Source of the DNA: Peribacillus huizhouensis
GTDB taxonomy: Bacteria; Bacillota; Bacilli; Bacillales; DSM-1321
Assembly (NCBI RefSeq): GCF_014138605.1
Contig: NZ_JACJHX010000001.1
Coordinates: 124,001-188,000, forward strand
Direction: 5' to 3'
DNA length: 64,000 bases
Part shown: one piece after another, positions 28,078-38,791 of the stretch
How positions within the stretch are numbered: position 1 is the first letter of the stretch
Layout of the letters: the number at the start of each line of letters is the position of its first letter
Translations under genes and position numbers: made by a program
The notes under the pieces: model-generated
Seen by the model: the letters and a program-made list of their open reading frames with translations, nothing else
Database searches by the model: none
What the model was told of the DNA's origin: nothing

Positions 28078-28193
28078 GAGTGTCGCAAAAGAAAAAGGTC
28101 AGACCCCGCAACAATTCAATACAGTATAAAGTAGTGTATGAATCACTACTTACTGATTTAATGTGCGAGGTCAGACCTTTTTGGGACACACTC
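28078..28193 (-). terminator. Long hairpin of the GGTCAGACC family, probable codY terminator
   Basis: Inverted arms of about 30 bases start GAGTGTCGCAAAAG at 28078 and end in GGGACACACTC at 28193. Each contains the near-palindrome GGTCAGACC flanked by A5 or T5. The central part holds a perfect 8-bp stem (AAGTAGTG/CACTACTT). Read on the minus strand the stem is followed by TTTTTCTTTT, so it fits an intrinsic terminator 70 bases after codY, separating it from the fla/che operon. Confidence 0.7.
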
Positions 28194-28262
28194 GTATTAT
28201 GGAACTATTTTTGACTTTCCTTAACACGAACTAGTTCAACTTATTAAAATTTCTCTAATCAA

Positions 28263-29042
28263 TTAATTATTTTTTAATTTTTCAAGTTCAAACAAAAATT
28301 TATCGTTTAGCACTTTTATATAAGTACCTTTCATTCCTAATGAACGTGATTCAATAACGCCAGCACTTTCTAATTTTCTTAATGCATTAACAATAACAGA
28401 TCTAGTGATACCCACACGGTCCGCTATCTTAGATGCAACTAGAAGTCCTTCACTACCTTTTAATTCCTCGAAAATATGTTCAATTGCTTCCAATTCGCTA
28501 TATGATAATGAGCTAATCGCCATTTGTACGATCGCTTTACTACGAGCTTCTTCTTCAATTTCTTCTGCTTTTTCACGTAGTATTTCCATACCAATTACAG
28601 TAGCTCCATATTCCGCTAAAATTAAATCATCATCATGGAATTTATCTTGAAGACGAGCAAGAATCAAAGTTCCTAGACGCTCTCCACCACCAATAATAGG
28701 TACAATTGTTGTCAAACCGCTAACAAATAGTTCTTTGTTCTCGATCGGAAATGCTGTATATTCACTTTCTACATTCAAATTAGAAGATGTTTCTTGTAAG
28801 TTGAATAAGCTTTTCGTATATTCTTCAGGGAACTGTCTGTCTTTTAGCATTTGATTTAATCGATCATTTTCAATTTGCTGGTTAATGGCAAATCCTAAAA
28901 GCTTCCCTCTTCTGCTTACAACATATACGTTCGATTCGATAACTTCACTTAAACTTTCAGCCATTTCTTTAAAATTCACAGGTTGCCCAGCAGCATTTTG
29001 CAGCATAGCGTTAATTTTTCTTGTTTTTTCTAATAAATTCAT
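28263..29042 (-). CDS. codY: Global transcriptional regulator CodY
   Basis: CodY senses branched-chain amino acids and GTP and represses many stationary-phase genes; in B. subtilis these include the fla/che operon. The 259-residue protein has an N-terminal GAF-type effector domain. The C-terminal winged helix-turn-helix has the recognition region [20 protein letters not shown] (about 204-223). Length equals B. subtilis CodY. Start at 29042 follows TAGGAGGAAAA. It ends the trmFO-xerC-hslV-hslU-codY group and stands directly upstream of the flagellar genes. Confidence 0.97.
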   Translation of the reverse strand: MNLLEKTRKINAMLQNAAGQPVNFKEMAESLSEVIESNVYVVSRRGKLLGFAINQQIENDRLNQMLKDRQFPEEYTKSLFNLQETSSNLNVESEYTAFPIENKELFVSGLTTIVPIIGGGERLGTLILARLQDKFHDDDLILAEYGATVIGMEILREKAEEIEEEARSKAIVQMAISSLSYSELEAIEHIFEELKGSEGLLVASKIADRVGITRSVIVNALRKLESAGVIESRSLGMKGTYIKVLNDKFLFELEKLKNN

Positions 29043-29170
29043 TACAGTTTTCCTCCTAAATTACCTTGCTTTAATGTAGTAAGTCATTGTGTCCAAATAT
29101 AGTTTAATCTAGGAGAACTATCGAGCAAACACTCTTATTTGGTATTTCTTTTGTTTCATACATTCCTAGA

Positions 29171-30583
29171 CTAAAGAATAAATTGACTTAAATCTTTGTT
29201 CTTTACGATCGTTCCTAACTTCTCCTCCACATATTGTGGGGTAATCGTTACTTTTTCTAACGTAATTTCTGGAGCTTCAAATGAGAGATCCTCAAGAAGT
29301 CTTTCCATAATGGTATGCAGACGACGGGCTCCGATATTGTCTGTGTTTTGATTTACTTCAAAAGCTACTTCAGCAATTCTACGAATAGCTTCGTCAGAAA
29401 ATTCAATTTCTATACCTTCGGTTGCCAATAATGCTATATATTGCTTAATAAGTGCATTATCTGGCTCATGAAGAATTCGCACAAAATCATCAACAGATAA
29501 TTTAGTCAACTCTACACGAATTGGAAAGCGCCCTTGGAGCTCGGGAATTAAATCTGATGGTTTCGCGATATGAAAAGCGCCAGCAGAGATAAATAATACA
29601 TGATCGGTTTTTACCGAACCATATTTCGTTACAACAGTTGAGCCTTCCACAATTGGGAGAATATCTCGCTGAACACCTTCTCTGGAAACATCCGCAGAGG
29701 AACTACCAGATTTCTTACTAGCAATTTTATCAATCTCATCAATGAAGATAATCCCAGTTTGTTCTGCTCTGAATACCGCTTCCTGCGTTACTTCATCCAT
29801 ATCAATCAATTTACCAGCTTCTTCATTTGCTAATACAATTCTCGCTTCACTTACCTTTAATTTTCGCTTTTTAGTCTTTTTGGGTATTAAACTGCCTAGT
29901 GCATCCTGCATATTCATCCCCATTTGTTCCATTCCCGAACCTTGGAGCATATCAAACATCGATGCTTGCTGTTCTTCCACTTCAACTGTTATTATTTCGT
30001 TTTCTAGTTCACCGAGCGCAAGCTTTTCTTTCACAATTTTTCGTTTTTCTTGAAGACTCAAATCTTCGGCAGAATTTTTGGATTCTTCTTCAAAAGAATC
30101 ATTTGTTCCACCACCAAAAAATACTTCTAACGGATTTTTAAAATTTGATTGTTTTTTACTTGAAGGTACGAGCAACTCAATCAGGCGGTTATTTGCATTT
30201 TCTTCTGCCCGTTCTTTAACACTTTCTTTCTTTTCTTCTTTAACAAGCCGTACAGACGTTTCAACCAAATCTCGAACCATAGACTCAACATCTCTACCGA
30301 CGTATCCTACTTCAGTAAATTTAGTTGCCTCTACTTTAATAAAAGGTGCACTTACTATCCTAGCCATTCTTCGAGCAATTTCCGTTTTCCCTACTCCTGT
30401 AGGGCCAATCATGAGGATGTTTTTAGGCACTACTTCATCTCGTAATTGATCTTTTAATAAGCTGCGGCGATAACGATTACGAAGAGCCACAGCTACAGCA
30501 CGTTTTGCATCGCGCTGTCCGACAATGTATTGATCAAGTTTTTCTACAATCTGTCTCGGTGTTAAATTCGATTTGTTTGCCAT
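29171..30583 (-). CDS. hslU: ATP-dependent protease ATPase subunit HslU (ClpY)
   Basis: HslU is the AAA+ unfoldase that feeds substrates to the HslV peptidase. The 470-residue protein has Walker [16 protein letters not shown] near residues 60-74. An inserted I-domain region (about 115-235) is rich in charged residues. Walker B is [11 protein letters not shown], and the C-terminal sensor is [17 protein letters not shown]. It follows hslV with 19 bases between stop and start. Length is like B. subtilis ClpY. Confidence 0.96.
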   Translation of the reverse strand: MANKSNLTPRQIVEKLDQYIVGQRDAKRAVAVALRNRYRRSLLKDQLRDEVVPKNILMIGPTGVGKTEIARRMARIVSAPFIKVEATKFTEVGYVGRDVESMVRDLVETSVRLVKEEKKESVKERAEENANNRLIELLVPSSKKQSNFKNPLEVFFGGGTNDSFEEESKNSAEDLSLQEKRKIVKEKLALGELENEIITVEVEEQQASMFDMLQGSGMEQMGMNMQDALGSLIPKKTKKRKLKVSEARIVLANEEAGKLIDMDEVTQEAVFRAEQTGIIFIDEIDKIASKKSGSSSADVSREGVQRDILPIVEGSTVVTKYGSVKTDHVLFISAGAFHIAKPSDLIPELQGRFPIRVELTKLSVDDFVRILHEPDNALIKQYIALLATEGIEIEFSDEAIRRIAEVAFEVNQNTDNIGARRLHTIMERLLEDLSFEAPEITLEKVTITPQYVEEKLGTIVKNKDLSQFIL

Positions 30584-30602
30584 ATCACACAGCTCCTCTC
30601 AC

Positions 30603-31145
30603 TTACAATTCTTCTACAATAATATTTGTATTGGTAAACACGCAAATTTCGGCAGCAATATTTAAAGCTGATTGAGCGATTTCCTTTGCAGTTAAATGAT
30701 CACCTGAGAATTGCTTTAAAGCTCGACCTGCAGCTAATGCATAGTTACCTCCAGATCCAATGGCAAGAATGCCATCATCAGGTTCAATAACTTCGCCAGT
30801 ACCCGAAACAAGTAGTAAATCATGTTGATCCATGACAATGAGCATCGCTTCTAATTTGCGCAAAATATTGTCACTTCGCCATTGCTTTGCTAACTCAACA
30901 GAAGCTCTTTGTAAATTTCCATTAAATTCTTCAAGTTTCGCTTCAAACATTTCAAATAATGTAAAAGCATCCGCAACAGAACCAGCAAAACCAGCTAATA
31001 CTTTTCCATTAAAAAGTCGACGTACCTTTCTCGCAGTATGCTTCATCACTACTGAATTTCCAAGTGTAACCTGACCATCGCCTGACATGGCACATTCACC
31101 TTTATGCACAATAGCAAAAATTGTAGTTGCATGAAATTCTCCCAT
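30603..31145 (-). CDS. hslV: ATP-dependent protease peptidase subunit HslV (ClpQ)
   Basis: HslV is the Ntn-hydrolase peptidase of the HslUV protease. The 180-residue protein has the N-terminal region [20 protein letters not shown], with a Thr-Thr pair at residues 7-8 corresponding to the mature N-terminus of E. coli HslV, and [16 protein letters not shown]. subtilis ClpQ is reported to use an N-terminal Ser; here residue 2 is Gly, so the nucleophile is more likely Thr7 after removal of six residues. That last point is inference. Confidence 0.95.
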   Translation of the reverse strand: MGEFHATTIFAIVHKGECAMSGDGQVTLGNSVVMKHTARKVRRLFNGKVLAGFAGSVADAFTLFEMFEAKLEEFNGNLQRASVELAKQWRSDNILRKLEAMLIVMDQHDLLLVSGTGEVIEPDDGILAIGSGGNYALAAGRALKQFSGDHLTAKEIAQSALNIAAEICVFTNTNIIVEEL

Positions 31146-31168
31146 AACGATTCTCCTTTATAAAGCGA

Positions 31169-32071
31169 TTATGCTCGCGGATGTGATGCATTGTAGACTT
31201 TCCTTAATTGTTCTTTTGTTACATGTGTATAAATTTGTGTTGACGAAATTTTAGAATGTCCCAATAATTCTTGGACTGTTCTTAAATCCGCTCCATTATT
31301 CAAAAGATGTGTGGCAAACGAATGCCTTAACATATGAGGATGCAATTCTATTTTCTGTGCAGCTTTTTTAATAATCGCTGTTAGTATATAACGCACCCCT
31401 CTTGGTGTAAGTGGATCTCCACGAAAATTTATTAACAAAAAGGGATGAGACTTTGCATGTGAAGTCATCACTTTTGCCCTTGCATCATGTATGTAAGTTG
31501 CTATTGCATCTTTGGCATATTGACCCAACGGCATATAGCGATCTTTTTTTCCTTTACCATGTACTAAAACGGTTCCTAGTGAAAAATCAAGATCTTGAAG
31601 CTTAATATCACAGCCTTCACTGACACGTATCCCAGTTGCATATAACAATTCCAATAAAGCAGCATCTCTCAATCCCATCGGTGAATCAAGTTCTAGTGAT
31701 AAAAACAGTTGATTCAACTCTTCTTCGTATAAAAAGCGCGGTAGCTTTTGATCTTTTTTAGGAAGTGATACAAGGGAAAAGGGGTTTTCTTTCACAAACC
31801 CCTCACGCATTAAAAATTTATAAAAACTCCGCAAGCAGGACGTTTTTCTTGCAACTGATCTTTTGGAAAGATTACATTCGTATAATTTTGTCAAAAATAA
31901 GCGCGCATCAAAATATTCAACAGAATCAATCGAGTTCATGCCTTGTTCATTCATGAACAAAACAAATTCTTCGATATCCCGTTGATAACTTTCAATGGTA
32001 TAGTGTGAACAGTTTTTTTCAATTTGCAAATATTCTATAAAAGAAGATAAAGCTTGATTTGCCTGTAACAT
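31169..32071 (-). CDS. xerC: Tyrosine recombinase XerC (CodV)
   Basis: XerC resolves chromosome dimers at dif together with XerD. The 300-residue protein has an N-terminal SAM-like core-binding domain and a C-terminal catalytic domain. Active-site residues are all visible: Arg149 in ATGIRVSE, Lys near HGKGKKDR, His246 and Arg249 in HMLRHSFATHLL, His272 in GHSKISST, and Tyr281 in IYTHV. I chose the ATG at 32071 behind GAGGTG; an earlier in-frame start at 32107 lacks a site and adds unrelated residues. Confidence 0.96.
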   Translation of the reverse strand: MLQANQALSSFIEYLQIEKNCSHYTIESYQRDIEEFVLFMNEQGMNSIDSVEYFDARLFLTKLYECNLSKRSVARKTSCLRSFYKFLMREGFVKENPFSLVSLPKKDQKLPRFLYEEELNQLFLSLELDSPMGLRDAALLELLYATGIRVSEGCDIKLQDLDFSLGTVLVHGKGKKDRYMPLGQYAKDAIATYIHDARAKVMTSHAKSHPFLLINFRGDPLTPRGVRYILTAIIKKAAQKIELHPHMLRHSFATHLLNNGADLRTVQELLGHSKISSTQIYTHVTKEQLRKVYNASHPRA

Positions 32072-32132
32072 TCGGTACACCTCGCAAAGGCTATTAAATA
32101 GTATCACATATTAATATCGGAGGCAAACAAAT

Positions 32133-33440
32133 TTACAAATTCTTCACAAATTTCTGAATTGTTTCCAATGCTCTTGATGCATGCTTCTCATTGCGTTCTT
32201 TTTTCCCTCTAATTTTCTCGTCAAGCTCTGGAAAGATCCCAAAATTCGCATTCATCGGCTGAAATGTTTTTGCGTTGGTTGAGGTTATATATCTCGCCAT
32301 GCTACCGATTGCTGTTTCAGCTGGGAATACAACAGGCTCTTGTCCTAATACAATTTTCGCAGCATTTATACCTGCAGCAAGTCCGGATGCAGCTGACTCT
32401 ACATATCCTTCAACCCCTGTCATTTGACCTGCAAAAAATAAATCTTCACGATTCTTAAATTGATAGGTCGGTTTTAATACTTTAGGTGAATTGATGAATG
32501 TATTTCGATGCATAACGCCATATCGTACAATTTCCGCATTCTCAAGACCTGGAATTAATTGAAGGACTTCCTTTTGAGGTCCCCATTTTAAATGTGTCTG
32601 AAAACCGACAAGATTGTAAAGAGTTCCAGCTGCATCATCTTGACGTAATTGAATAACTGCATAAGGTCTTTTCCCTGTTTTTGGATCTTCAAGACCTACA
32701 GGCTTAAGTGGGCCAAATAACATCGTTTTTTTCCCTCTTGATGCCATTACTTCAATCGGCATGCAGCCTTCAAAGAATATTTCCTTCTCAAATTCCTTAA
32801 GTGGAACGGTCTCAGCAGCAATAAGTGCTTCATAAAAACGGTTGAATTCTTCTTCAGTCATTGGACAATTCAAGTATGCTGCTTCTCCCTTATCATAACG
32901 AGATTTCAAATATACCTTATCCATATTAATGCTGTCTCTTTCAATAATTGGAGCAGCTGCATCGTAAAAATACAAATATTCTTCATCCATTATTTCTTGA
33001 AGCTTAGTAGAAAGCGCTTGGCTTGTTAAAGGTCCTGTCGCAATGATTGTCGGACCTTCAGGTATTTCTGTCATTTCTTCATTCAATACCGTAACATTGG
33101 GATGATTTCTCACCATTTCTGTCACTTTGCCTGCAAATTCATGCCGGTCAACAGCCAAAGCTCCTCCCGCTGGAACCGCACATGCATCTGCAGCTAGCAT
33201 GATGACTGAATTCAACTGGCGCATTTCTTCCTTTAAGACTCCAACTGCGTTTGTTAAACCATTTGCACGCAAAGAGTTACTGCAAACAAGTTCAGCGAAT
33301 TTATCTGTATGGTGGGCAGGTGTTTGCTTTACAGGCCGCATTTCGTATAGATTAACTTTAACTCCACGATTAGCTAGTTGCCAGACCGCTTCACTTCCAG
33401 CTAATCCAGCCCCGATTACATTGACAACTGTTTCTTTCAT
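32133..33440 (-). CDS. trmFO: tRNA uracil-54 methyltransferase TrmFO (folate/FAD-dependent)
   Basis: TrmFO makes 5-methyluridine at position 54 of tRNA using methylene-tetrahydrofolate. The 435-residue protein starts with a GxGxxG-type FAD-binding motif ([16 protein letters not shown]) and contains [20 protein letters not shown], with a Cys in the expected catalytic region. It also has [20 protein letters not shown] near the C-terminus. Length fits B. subtilis TrmFO (GidA-like). Start follows GGAGGTACG. A good promoter lies about 125-155 bases upstream. Confidence 0.96.
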   Translation of the reverse strand: MKETVVNVIGAGLAGSEAVWQLANRGVKVNLYEMRPVKQTPAHHTDKFAELVCSNSLRANGLTNAVGVLKEEMRQLNSVIMLAADACAVPAGGALAVDRHEFAGKVTEMVRNHPNVTVLNEEMTEIPEGPTIIATGPLTSQALSTKLQEIMDEEYLYFYDAAAPIIERDSINMDKVYLKSRYDKGEAAYLNCPMTEEEFNRFYEALIAAETVPLKEFEKEIFFEGCMPIEVMASRGKKTMLFGPLKPVGLEDPKTGKRPYAVIQLRQDDAAGTLYNLVGFQTHLKWGPQKEVLQLIPGLENAEIVRYGVMHRNTFINSPKVLKPTYQFKNREDLFFAGQMTGVEGYVESAASGLAAGINAAKIVLGQEPVVFPAETAIGSMARYITSTNAKTFQPMNANFGIFPELDEKIRGKKERNEKHASRALETIQKFVKNL

Positions 33441-33564
33441 TCTACGTACCTCCGCATATAAATATGAATATGAATATCAAGTATATCAAGTATATGTAAA
33501 TCATGCTTTATTTTCCTAAACACTCACAATGTGAAAATGTTTCTGTTAATATCAGCAATAGTAA

Positions 33565-33594
33565 ATTATATAACCTACAGAAACTCCTTGTCCA
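33565..33594 (-). promoter_or_regulatory. Sigma-A-type promoter for trmFO and downstream genes
   Basis: On the minus strand TGGACA (33589-33594) is followed after 18 bases by a perfect TATAAT (33565-33570). It lies about 125 bases upstream of the trmFO start and would drive trmFO-xerC-hslV-hslU-codY. The leader contains a tandem ATCAAGTAT direct repeat near 33476-33494. Confidence 0.65.
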
Positions 33595-33785
33595 TTGCAT
33601 TTTACCTTACATATTGGAAAGATGAAAGTTTCAAGCATTATCACCAATTATTCACCAATAAATACCTCATACACTTACATTTTTGTTAATAAAAGGAGCT
33701 GCTCTTTCATTAAGCGAAAGCAAGCACCAATTATAACAAAAAACTAGATGATGTGTAATTTTATTAAATAGACGCTCTAATCCAC

Positions 33786-33838
33786 ATAAAGGAAACTGCA
33801 TTCAGTAGTGGTTTTACTTCCCGTTAAAACGGGATAAA
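33786..33838 (+). repeat. Mini copy of repeat family 1 (both ends only)
   Basis: This copy keeps just the two termini of the large structured repeat: ATAAAGGAAACTGCATTCAG at the left and CCCGTTAAAACGGGATAAA at the right, joined by about 18 bases. The interior of the 330-bp element is missing. It sits directly behind the topA terminator. Orientation is given relative to the CAATCAGTGG end being left. Confidence 0.65.
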
Positions 33839-33845
33839 AAATTAA

Positions 33846-33871
33846 AAAGGTGAGCTGTTCACTCACCTTAA
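33846..33871 (-). terminator. Intrinsic terminator of topA
   Basis: A stem AAGGTGAG/CTCACCTT with a 7-base loop starts three bases after the topA stop codon. On the minus strand it is followed by TTTTTAATTTTTT. The arrangement is a clear Rho-independent terminator. Confidence 0.85.
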
Positions 33872-33874
33872 GAA

Positions 33875-35950
33875 CTAATTTTGTGGTGTTTCTTTATAAT
33901 CACAGTTTACACACTGTACTTGTACGCCTTTTTTCAATTTTTTCTCTACTAAAGTTCCTTCACATTTCGGACATGGTCTTGGCAGTGGTTTATCCCAAGA
34001 GATAAAGTCACACTCTGGATAACGATCACACCCATAGAATAGACGGCGTTTTTTACTTTTTCTTTCAATTATATTACCTTCATGACATTTCGGACATTTG
34101 ACACCGATTTCTTTCACAATCGGTTTTGTATTACGACAGTCTGGAAAATTACTGCAAGCCATAAATTTCCCATAGCGACCCATTTTAAATACCATTGGAT
34201 TTCCGCATTCCTCACAGTCTTCGCCAGCTGGTTCATCCTTGATTTCTACTTTTTCCATTTCCGCTTCCGCTTTTATTAGATGGACTTCGAATTCCTTATA
34301 AAATTCGTCAATTACTTGGATCCATTCCATATTTCCTGCCTCAATATTATCGAATTCACGTTCCATTTTAGCGGTGAATGCCAAGTCAAGTACATCCGGA
34401 AAGAATTCCATAATTAATTCTAGAACAATTTCTCCTAGCTCTGTAGGAATAAAACGTTTATTATCGAGCGATACATACCCTCTTTTTTGAATTGTATCTA
34501 AAGTTGGCGCATACGTGGAAGGGCGACCTATACCTAATTCTTCAAGAGTTTTTACAAGTCTAGCCTCCGTATACCTTGGCGGCGGCTGGGTGAAATGCTG
34601 TTTCGGTTCAATGTCTTTTGCGAAAAACGTATCACCTTCGCTCACTTCAGGCAACATATTTTCTTTTTCTTCCACTGAATCATCTGTACCTTCAACATAT
34701 ACTTTCATGAATCCAGGAAACTTTATTTTGGAACCATTTGCTCTAAAAATAATATCAGTATTGATTAAATCAATTGTCATCGTATCCATAACTGCAGAAG
34801 CCATCTGACTAGATACTAAGCGCTCCCAAATTAATTTATATAGGCGGAATTGGTCTCTCGACAAATATTCTTTAATAGAACTCGGATCTCTAAGCGCACT
34901 TGTCGGCCGGATTGCTTCGTGTGCATCCTGGGAATTTGTTTGTTTTTTATCCTTACGTTCTTCCATTAGAATATATTCCTGACCATATGCACTACCAATA
35001 AAACTACGGACTTCTTCCTTAGCACTATCTGAAATACGAGTGGAATCAGTTCTCATATAAGTGATTAATCCAATCGTTCCACCTTTACCTAATTCGATCC
35101 CTTCATACAATTGCTGAGCTAACATCATTGTTTTCCTTGCACGAAAATTCAACTTTCTCGCAGCTTCTTGTTGAAGAGATGATGTTGTAAATGGAGCTGC
35201 GGGATTACGTTTTCTTTCCTTTTTTGTCACCTTATTGATTTTGAATTCACTTCCGGTGATAGCATCCAATATTTGTTTAACATCATGTTCTGACTTCAGT
35301 TCAACTCGTTCTCCTGCTTTACTAAAAAACGATCCTTCGAATTGGTCTGTACCTTTTAGAAAATCGGATTTAATTGTCCAATACTCTTCTGGTACAAAGC
35401 TCTTGATTTCTTTTTCCCTGTCAATGATCATCCGAACCGCAACGGATTGAACACGTCCAGCACTTAGACCCTTTTTAACTTTCTTCCATAATAATGGACT
35501 AATATTATATCCGACCAAACGATCAAGGATTCTTCGTGCTTGTTGTGCATCCACTAAATCCATATTGATTGGACGAGGTGTTTTAAACGATTCTTTAATT
35601 GCCTCTTTTGTAATTTCATTAAACACCACTCGACAATCTGACGCAATATCTACTCCAAGACTGTGAGCTAAGTGCCATGCAATCGCTTCCCCTTCTCTGT
35701 CGGGGTCAGCTGCGAGATAGATTTTCTTCGCTTTTTTTGCAGCTGTTTTCAATTCTTTTAATACTGGTCCTTTTCCTCGGATTGTAATATATTTCGGGTT
35801 ATACTCATGTTCTACATCTACACCCATTTGACTCTTCGGCAAATCACGAACATGTCCCATAGAAGCTCTTACTTTATATTTCTTTCCTAAATAACGTTCT
35901 ATTGTTTTCGCTTTCGCTGGTGATTCCACTATTACTAAGTATTCTGACAT
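33875..35950 (-). CDS. topA: DNA topoisomerase I TopA
   Basis: TopA relaxes negative supercoils. The 691-residue protein has the N-terminal Toprim domain ([18 protein letters not shown]; the [11 protein letters not shown] acidic motif at 83-93). Active-site Tyr298 lies in [14 protein letters not shown]. Three C-terminal zinc-finger domains of the C4 type begin CEECGNP, CPKCHEG and CPKCEGT. Length matches B. subtilis TopA. Start at 35950 follows GAGGAGGA. A promoter upstream and a terminator downstream suggest a monocistronic unit. Confidence 0.97.
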   Translation of the reverse strand: MSEYLVIVESPAKAKTIERYLGKKYKVRASMGHVRDLPKSQMGVDVEHEYNPKYITIRGKGPVLKELKTAAKKAKKIYLAADPDREGEAIAWHLAHSLGVDIASDCRVVFNEITKEAIKESFKTPRPINMDLVDAQQARRILDRLVGYNISPLLWKKVKKGLSAGRVQSVAVRMIIDREKEIKSFVPEEYWTIKSDFLKGTDQFEGSFFSKAGERVELKSEHDVKQILDAITGSEFKINKVTKKERKRNPAAPFTTSSLQQEAARKLNFRARKTMMLAQQLYEGIELGKGGTIGLITYMRTDSTRISDSAKEEVRSFIGSAYGQEYILMEERKDKKQTNSQDAHEAIRPTSALRDPSSIKEYLSRDQFRLYKLIWERLVSSQMASAVMDTMTIDLINTDIIFRANGSKIKFPGFMKVYVEGTDDSVEEKENMLPEVSEGDTFFAKDIEPKQHFTQPPPRYTEARLVKTLEELGIGRPSTYAPTLDTIQKRGYVSLDNKRFIPTELGEIVLELIMEFFPDVLDLAFTAKMEREFDNIEAGNMEWIQVIDEFYKEFEVHLIKAEAEMEKVEIKDEPAGEDCEECGNPMVFKMGRYGKFMACSNFPDCRNTKPIVKEIGVKCPKCHEGNIIERKSKKRRLFYGCDRYPECDFISWDKPLPRPCPKCEGTLVEKKLKKGVQVQCVNCDYKETPQN

Positions 35951-35989
35951 TCAATAAATCCTCCTCAAGAGGTAATATAAATCTTCACT

Positions 35990-36019
35990 ATTATTAATCA
36001 TACAAAAATCATTTGTCAA
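35990..36019 (-). promoter_or_regulatory. Sigma-A-type promoter for topA
   Basis: A perfect TTGACA (36014-36019, minus strand) is followed after 18 bases by AATAAT (35990-35995), a 5 of 6 match to the -10. It lies 40 bases upstream of the topA ATG. The remaining 260 bases up to the repeat at 36286 are AT-rich with nothing recognisable. Confidence 0.55.
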
Positions 36020-36285
36020 TCTTCTTTGATTTTTTTTATTTTATCACAGATATAAGAAACCGTTTTCATAAATGGTTCTGAAATATTCAGCCTGATGCAA
36101 AATTATACCAACATTACAAAATTATCAACATTTTTATTAAATTTTTCTTTTCAAATCATAGACATTTTCAAGTGATACTTCTAAATTAGTAGATTAAACT
36201 TTTGTTATTTCCAACGTTATTATATGATTATGCTTGTTTTTCATTATAATCACATAACTATCTTTAAGAAATAGATTTTTTTAAA

Positions 36286-36704
36286 AAGTGTAGCTTCAAT
36301 CAGTAGGCTTTTCTTCATCCCATACTGATTGTTAGTCCCGGTCTACTGTCTTCGTCTGGGTAACCCACATCCTGTGGGTGCAAACTTTACCTCTGCATAG
36401 CTCTCGGCAAGTTTCACTATATCTCACCAATCGAGCTTTTAAGTCAAAAATCAAGACGACTGGTGTAGGAACGTCTCCTAAGATTGCTCACGTCCTGTGA
36501 GCAACGTAGACGCCATCACATCTTGTGATAGTCCGACTAACACATATTTGGAATAGGGCGTAGAGTAGTTTGCTACGAGTATTACAGCTTGATCTTGAGT
36601 TGGGCTAGTATCCGCAACTAAATTAGGCAGTTATCCCCCCACCTACCGCTTTATCGATTCCTCTAATCCTTGAGGTGGGGGGACTACCCGTTTATGCCGA
36701 TAAA
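36286..36704 (+). repeat. Repeat family 1, enlarged copy A with an extra structured segment
   Basis: The left end has the terminal stem CAATCAGTA/TACTGATTG and GTTAGTCCC. The middle has CCCACATCCTGTGGG and AAGTTTCACTATATCTCACC. The right end has CCACCTAC...TTGAGGTGG and CCCGTTTATGCCGATAAA. An extra stretch of about 185 bases (36440-36625) holds further hairpins, such as TTGCTCAC...GTGAGCAA (36484-36504) and ATCACATCTTGTGAT (36515-36529). No reading frame is present. It fills the gap between topA and dprA. Confidence 0.7.
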
Positions 36705-36810
36705 TCAGAGGACACCTCGAAAATAGACGTCCTCCTCCATTCAAATTTTTCATTTTCACTCACTAAGATTTAGCACCAATAACAGCTGATTATAATAGAA
36801 GAAAATAGGT

Positions 36811-37686
36811 TTAATATCTTTCGAACTCTACGTCAATATCCGTTGCTGAAAGTACCATCTTAGCTCCTTCTTGAATTAAGAAATTGGACCCAGCTGATAA
36901 ATCACTCGTAATGTTACCTGGTAGGGCAAAAACCTCACGACCTTGCTCTAATGCGTGCTTCGCCGTTATTAAAGAACCACTTCTTTCCTTTGCTTCAACA
37001 ACAAAAATCCCTTTGGATAGCCCACTTATAATTCGGTTTCTTACTGGAAACATCCATGGTTCAGGACGTCTAGATGGTGGAGTTTCTGAAATAAGCAATC
37101 CATATTTGATAATATTTGTGGCCAAGTGAATATTACTAACAGGATACATATGAAAGTGGCCACCTCCTAAAATACCGATTGTCTTTCCTCCGCAATCGAG
37201 TGCTATTCGATGTGCAGCAGCATCAATTCCTGTCGCTACACCACTAATAATGACATATTCTTTCTTAAGAAGGGGTGGCAATACCCTTTTTAGGGCCGCT
37301 ACACCGTACTCAGACGGTTTTCTCGTTCCCACTACCCCTAAACTATGCTCATAGGTTAACAACCTTCTATCCCCTCTTAAATAAAGAACCCAGGGAGGAT
37401 CATAAATTTGTTTTAAGAGGTTTGGATAATCATCATCCGCTATCGTAACAATTTCAATATCATTATTTTTATAATGTTGAATGATTTCTTGAATATTTAT
37501 GCTATGGAGGTCTTGATAAAAAGTTTGTAGTTTTGCTGAAGAAATTGGAAGAGTACTTTGCCATTTGGGAAAGGAATTCGTATAAAGAGTATTCAGTGAG
37601 GGGTCTGCCAAAAGAATCTTCTTCATGGTTTGCCATCCTACACCACGACAATGGTGCAAATGTATGATTTTATCAGTAAAATCCAA
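36811..37686 (-). CDS. dprA: DNA processing protein DprA (Smf)
   Basis: DprA loads RecA on incoming single-stranded DNA during transformation. The 291-residue protein has the Rossmann-like core with GVVGTRKPSEYG and VISGVATGIDAAAHR. Further motifs are TIGILGGG and the stretch from FPVRNRIISGLSKGIFVVEA. The start is TTG at 37686 behind AGGAGTGAT; there is no better ATG. Length is as in B. subtilis. Its presence is consistent with, but does not prove, natural competence. Confidence 0.95.
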   Translation of the reverse strand: MDFTDKIIHLHHCRGVGWQTMKKILLADPSLNTLYTNSFPKWQSTLPISSAKLQTFYQDLHSINIQEIIQHYKNNDIEIVTIADDDYPNLLKQIYDPPWVLYLRGDRRLLTYEHSLGVVGTRKPSEYGVAALKRVLPPLLKKEYVIISGVATGIDAAAHRIALDCGGKTIGILGGGHFHMYPVSNIHLATNIIKYGLLISETPPSRRPEPWMFPVRNRIISGLSKGIFVVEAKERSGSLITAKHALEQGREVFALPGNITSDLSAGSNFLIQEGAKMVLSATDIDVEFERY

Positions 37687-37740
37687 TTAGATCACTCCTA
37701 ATGCGGTTTTTAACGAAGGGGAACGATCGTGAAGAGATAA

Positions 37741-37857
37741 ATGGCTGCCTCAAAAGAGAGAATTACCTCGAACTCTACAAACAGTATTGCATACATACAT
37801 ACGCACTGTTTTTTTCGTAGTTTCGGAATATTATCTCTTGCTTTTGAAGCAGTCCAA
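37741..37857 (-). terminator. Long imperfect inverted repeat after sucD, probable terminator
   Basis: Arms resembling GGCTGCCTCAAAAGAGAG (37743-37760) and its mirror ending TTTTGAAGCAGTCC (37843-37856) enclose an inner hairpin ACAGTATTGC/GCACTGT with a run of seven Ts on the plus strand. It differs in sequence from the GGTCAGACC hairpins. It begins 12 bases after the sucD stop and could terminate sucCD, or be another small mobile-type repeat. Confidence 0.5.
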
Positions 37858-37868
37858 TTTATCGATTA

Positions 37869-38771
37869 TTAATTTGTCTTACATTGTTCGTAGATGCCCT
37901 TTTCTTTTAGGACAGTAATTAGTGTTTCACCCATGACAGATGGAGTTTCAGCGACTTTGATTCCACATTCATTCATAACGCGGATTTTTTCATCTGCTGT
38001 CCCTTTTCCTCCAGAGATGATTGCACCAGCATGTCCCATTCTTTTTCCTGGAGGGGCTGTGCGTCCACCAATGAAGCCAACAACCGGTTTCGTCATATTA
38101 GCTGCTACCCATTTAGCAGCTTCTTCTTCAGCTGTTCCACCAATTTCACCAATCATGATGACTGCATATGTTTCAGGGTCTTCATTGAACGCTTTAAGAA
38201 CATCGATGAAGTTTGTTCCGTTAACTGGATCTCCGCCAATTCCGACGGCTGAAGTTTGGCCAATTCCTGCTTGTGTCAATTGATGAACGGCTTCATACGT
38301 TAACGTACCAGAACGAGAAACGACACCAACATGACCTTTTGTATGAATGTATCCAGGCATAATACCTATTTTACATTCATCAGCTGTAATAACGCCTGGA
38401 CAGTTTGGTCCAATTAAGCGAGTCTTCTTGCCTTCCATATAACGCTTAACTTTCACCATATCCATAACTGGGATGTGTTCTGTAATACAGATTGCAAGAT
38501 CTAATTCTGCATCTGTTGCTTCAAGAATTGCATCTGCTGCAAACGGAGCTGGTACATAAATCACGGATGCAGTGGCACCAGTTGCACGAACAGCTTCAAG
38601 TACCGTGTTAAAAACTGGCACACCTTCAACTTCAGTTCCACCTTTTCCTGGCGTTACTCCACCGACAATCTTAGTCCCATATTCCAACATTTGTTTTGTG
38701 TGAAATAAAGCCGTTGAACCAGTAATACCTTGAACAATGACTTTAGTATCTTTATTAATAAATACGCCCAT
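37869..38771 (-). CDS. sucD: Succinyl-CoA synthetase alpha subunit SucD
   Basis: SucD with SucC converts succinyl-CoA to succinate in the TCA cycle with nucleoside triphosphate formation. The 300-residue protein has a CoA-binding Rossmann domain ([14 protein letters not shown]) and the signature [16 protein letters not shown]. The phosphorylated active-site His247 lies in [11 protein letters not shown]. Length equals B. subtilis SucD. It follows sucC after 20 bases with an AGGGGGGA site. Confidence 0.97.
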   Translation of the reverse strand: MGVFINKDTKVIVQGITGSTALFHTKQMLEYGTKIVGGVTPGKGGTEVEGVPVFNTVLEAVRATGATASVIYVPAPFAADAILEATDAELDLAICITEHIPVMDMVKVKRYMEGKKTRLIGPNCPGVITADECKIGIMPGYIHTKGHVGVVSRSGTLTYEAVHQLTQAGIGQTSAVGIGGDPVNGTNFIDVLKAFNEDPETYAVIMIGEIGGTAEEEAAKWVAANMTKPVVGFIGGRTAPPGKRMGHAGAIISGGKGTADEKIRVMNECGIKVAETPSVMGETLITVLKEKGIYEQCKTN

Positions 38772-38791
38772 TTTTGGTCCCCCCTGCCCTT

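Noticed and set aside
30603-31145. HslV lacking the N-terminal Ser reported for B. subtilis ClpQ as a sign of inactivity
   Set aside because: The Thr-Thr pair in HATTIFA aligns with the catalytic start of E. coli HslV, and other Bacilli also have Gly at position 2, so the enzyme is probably active.
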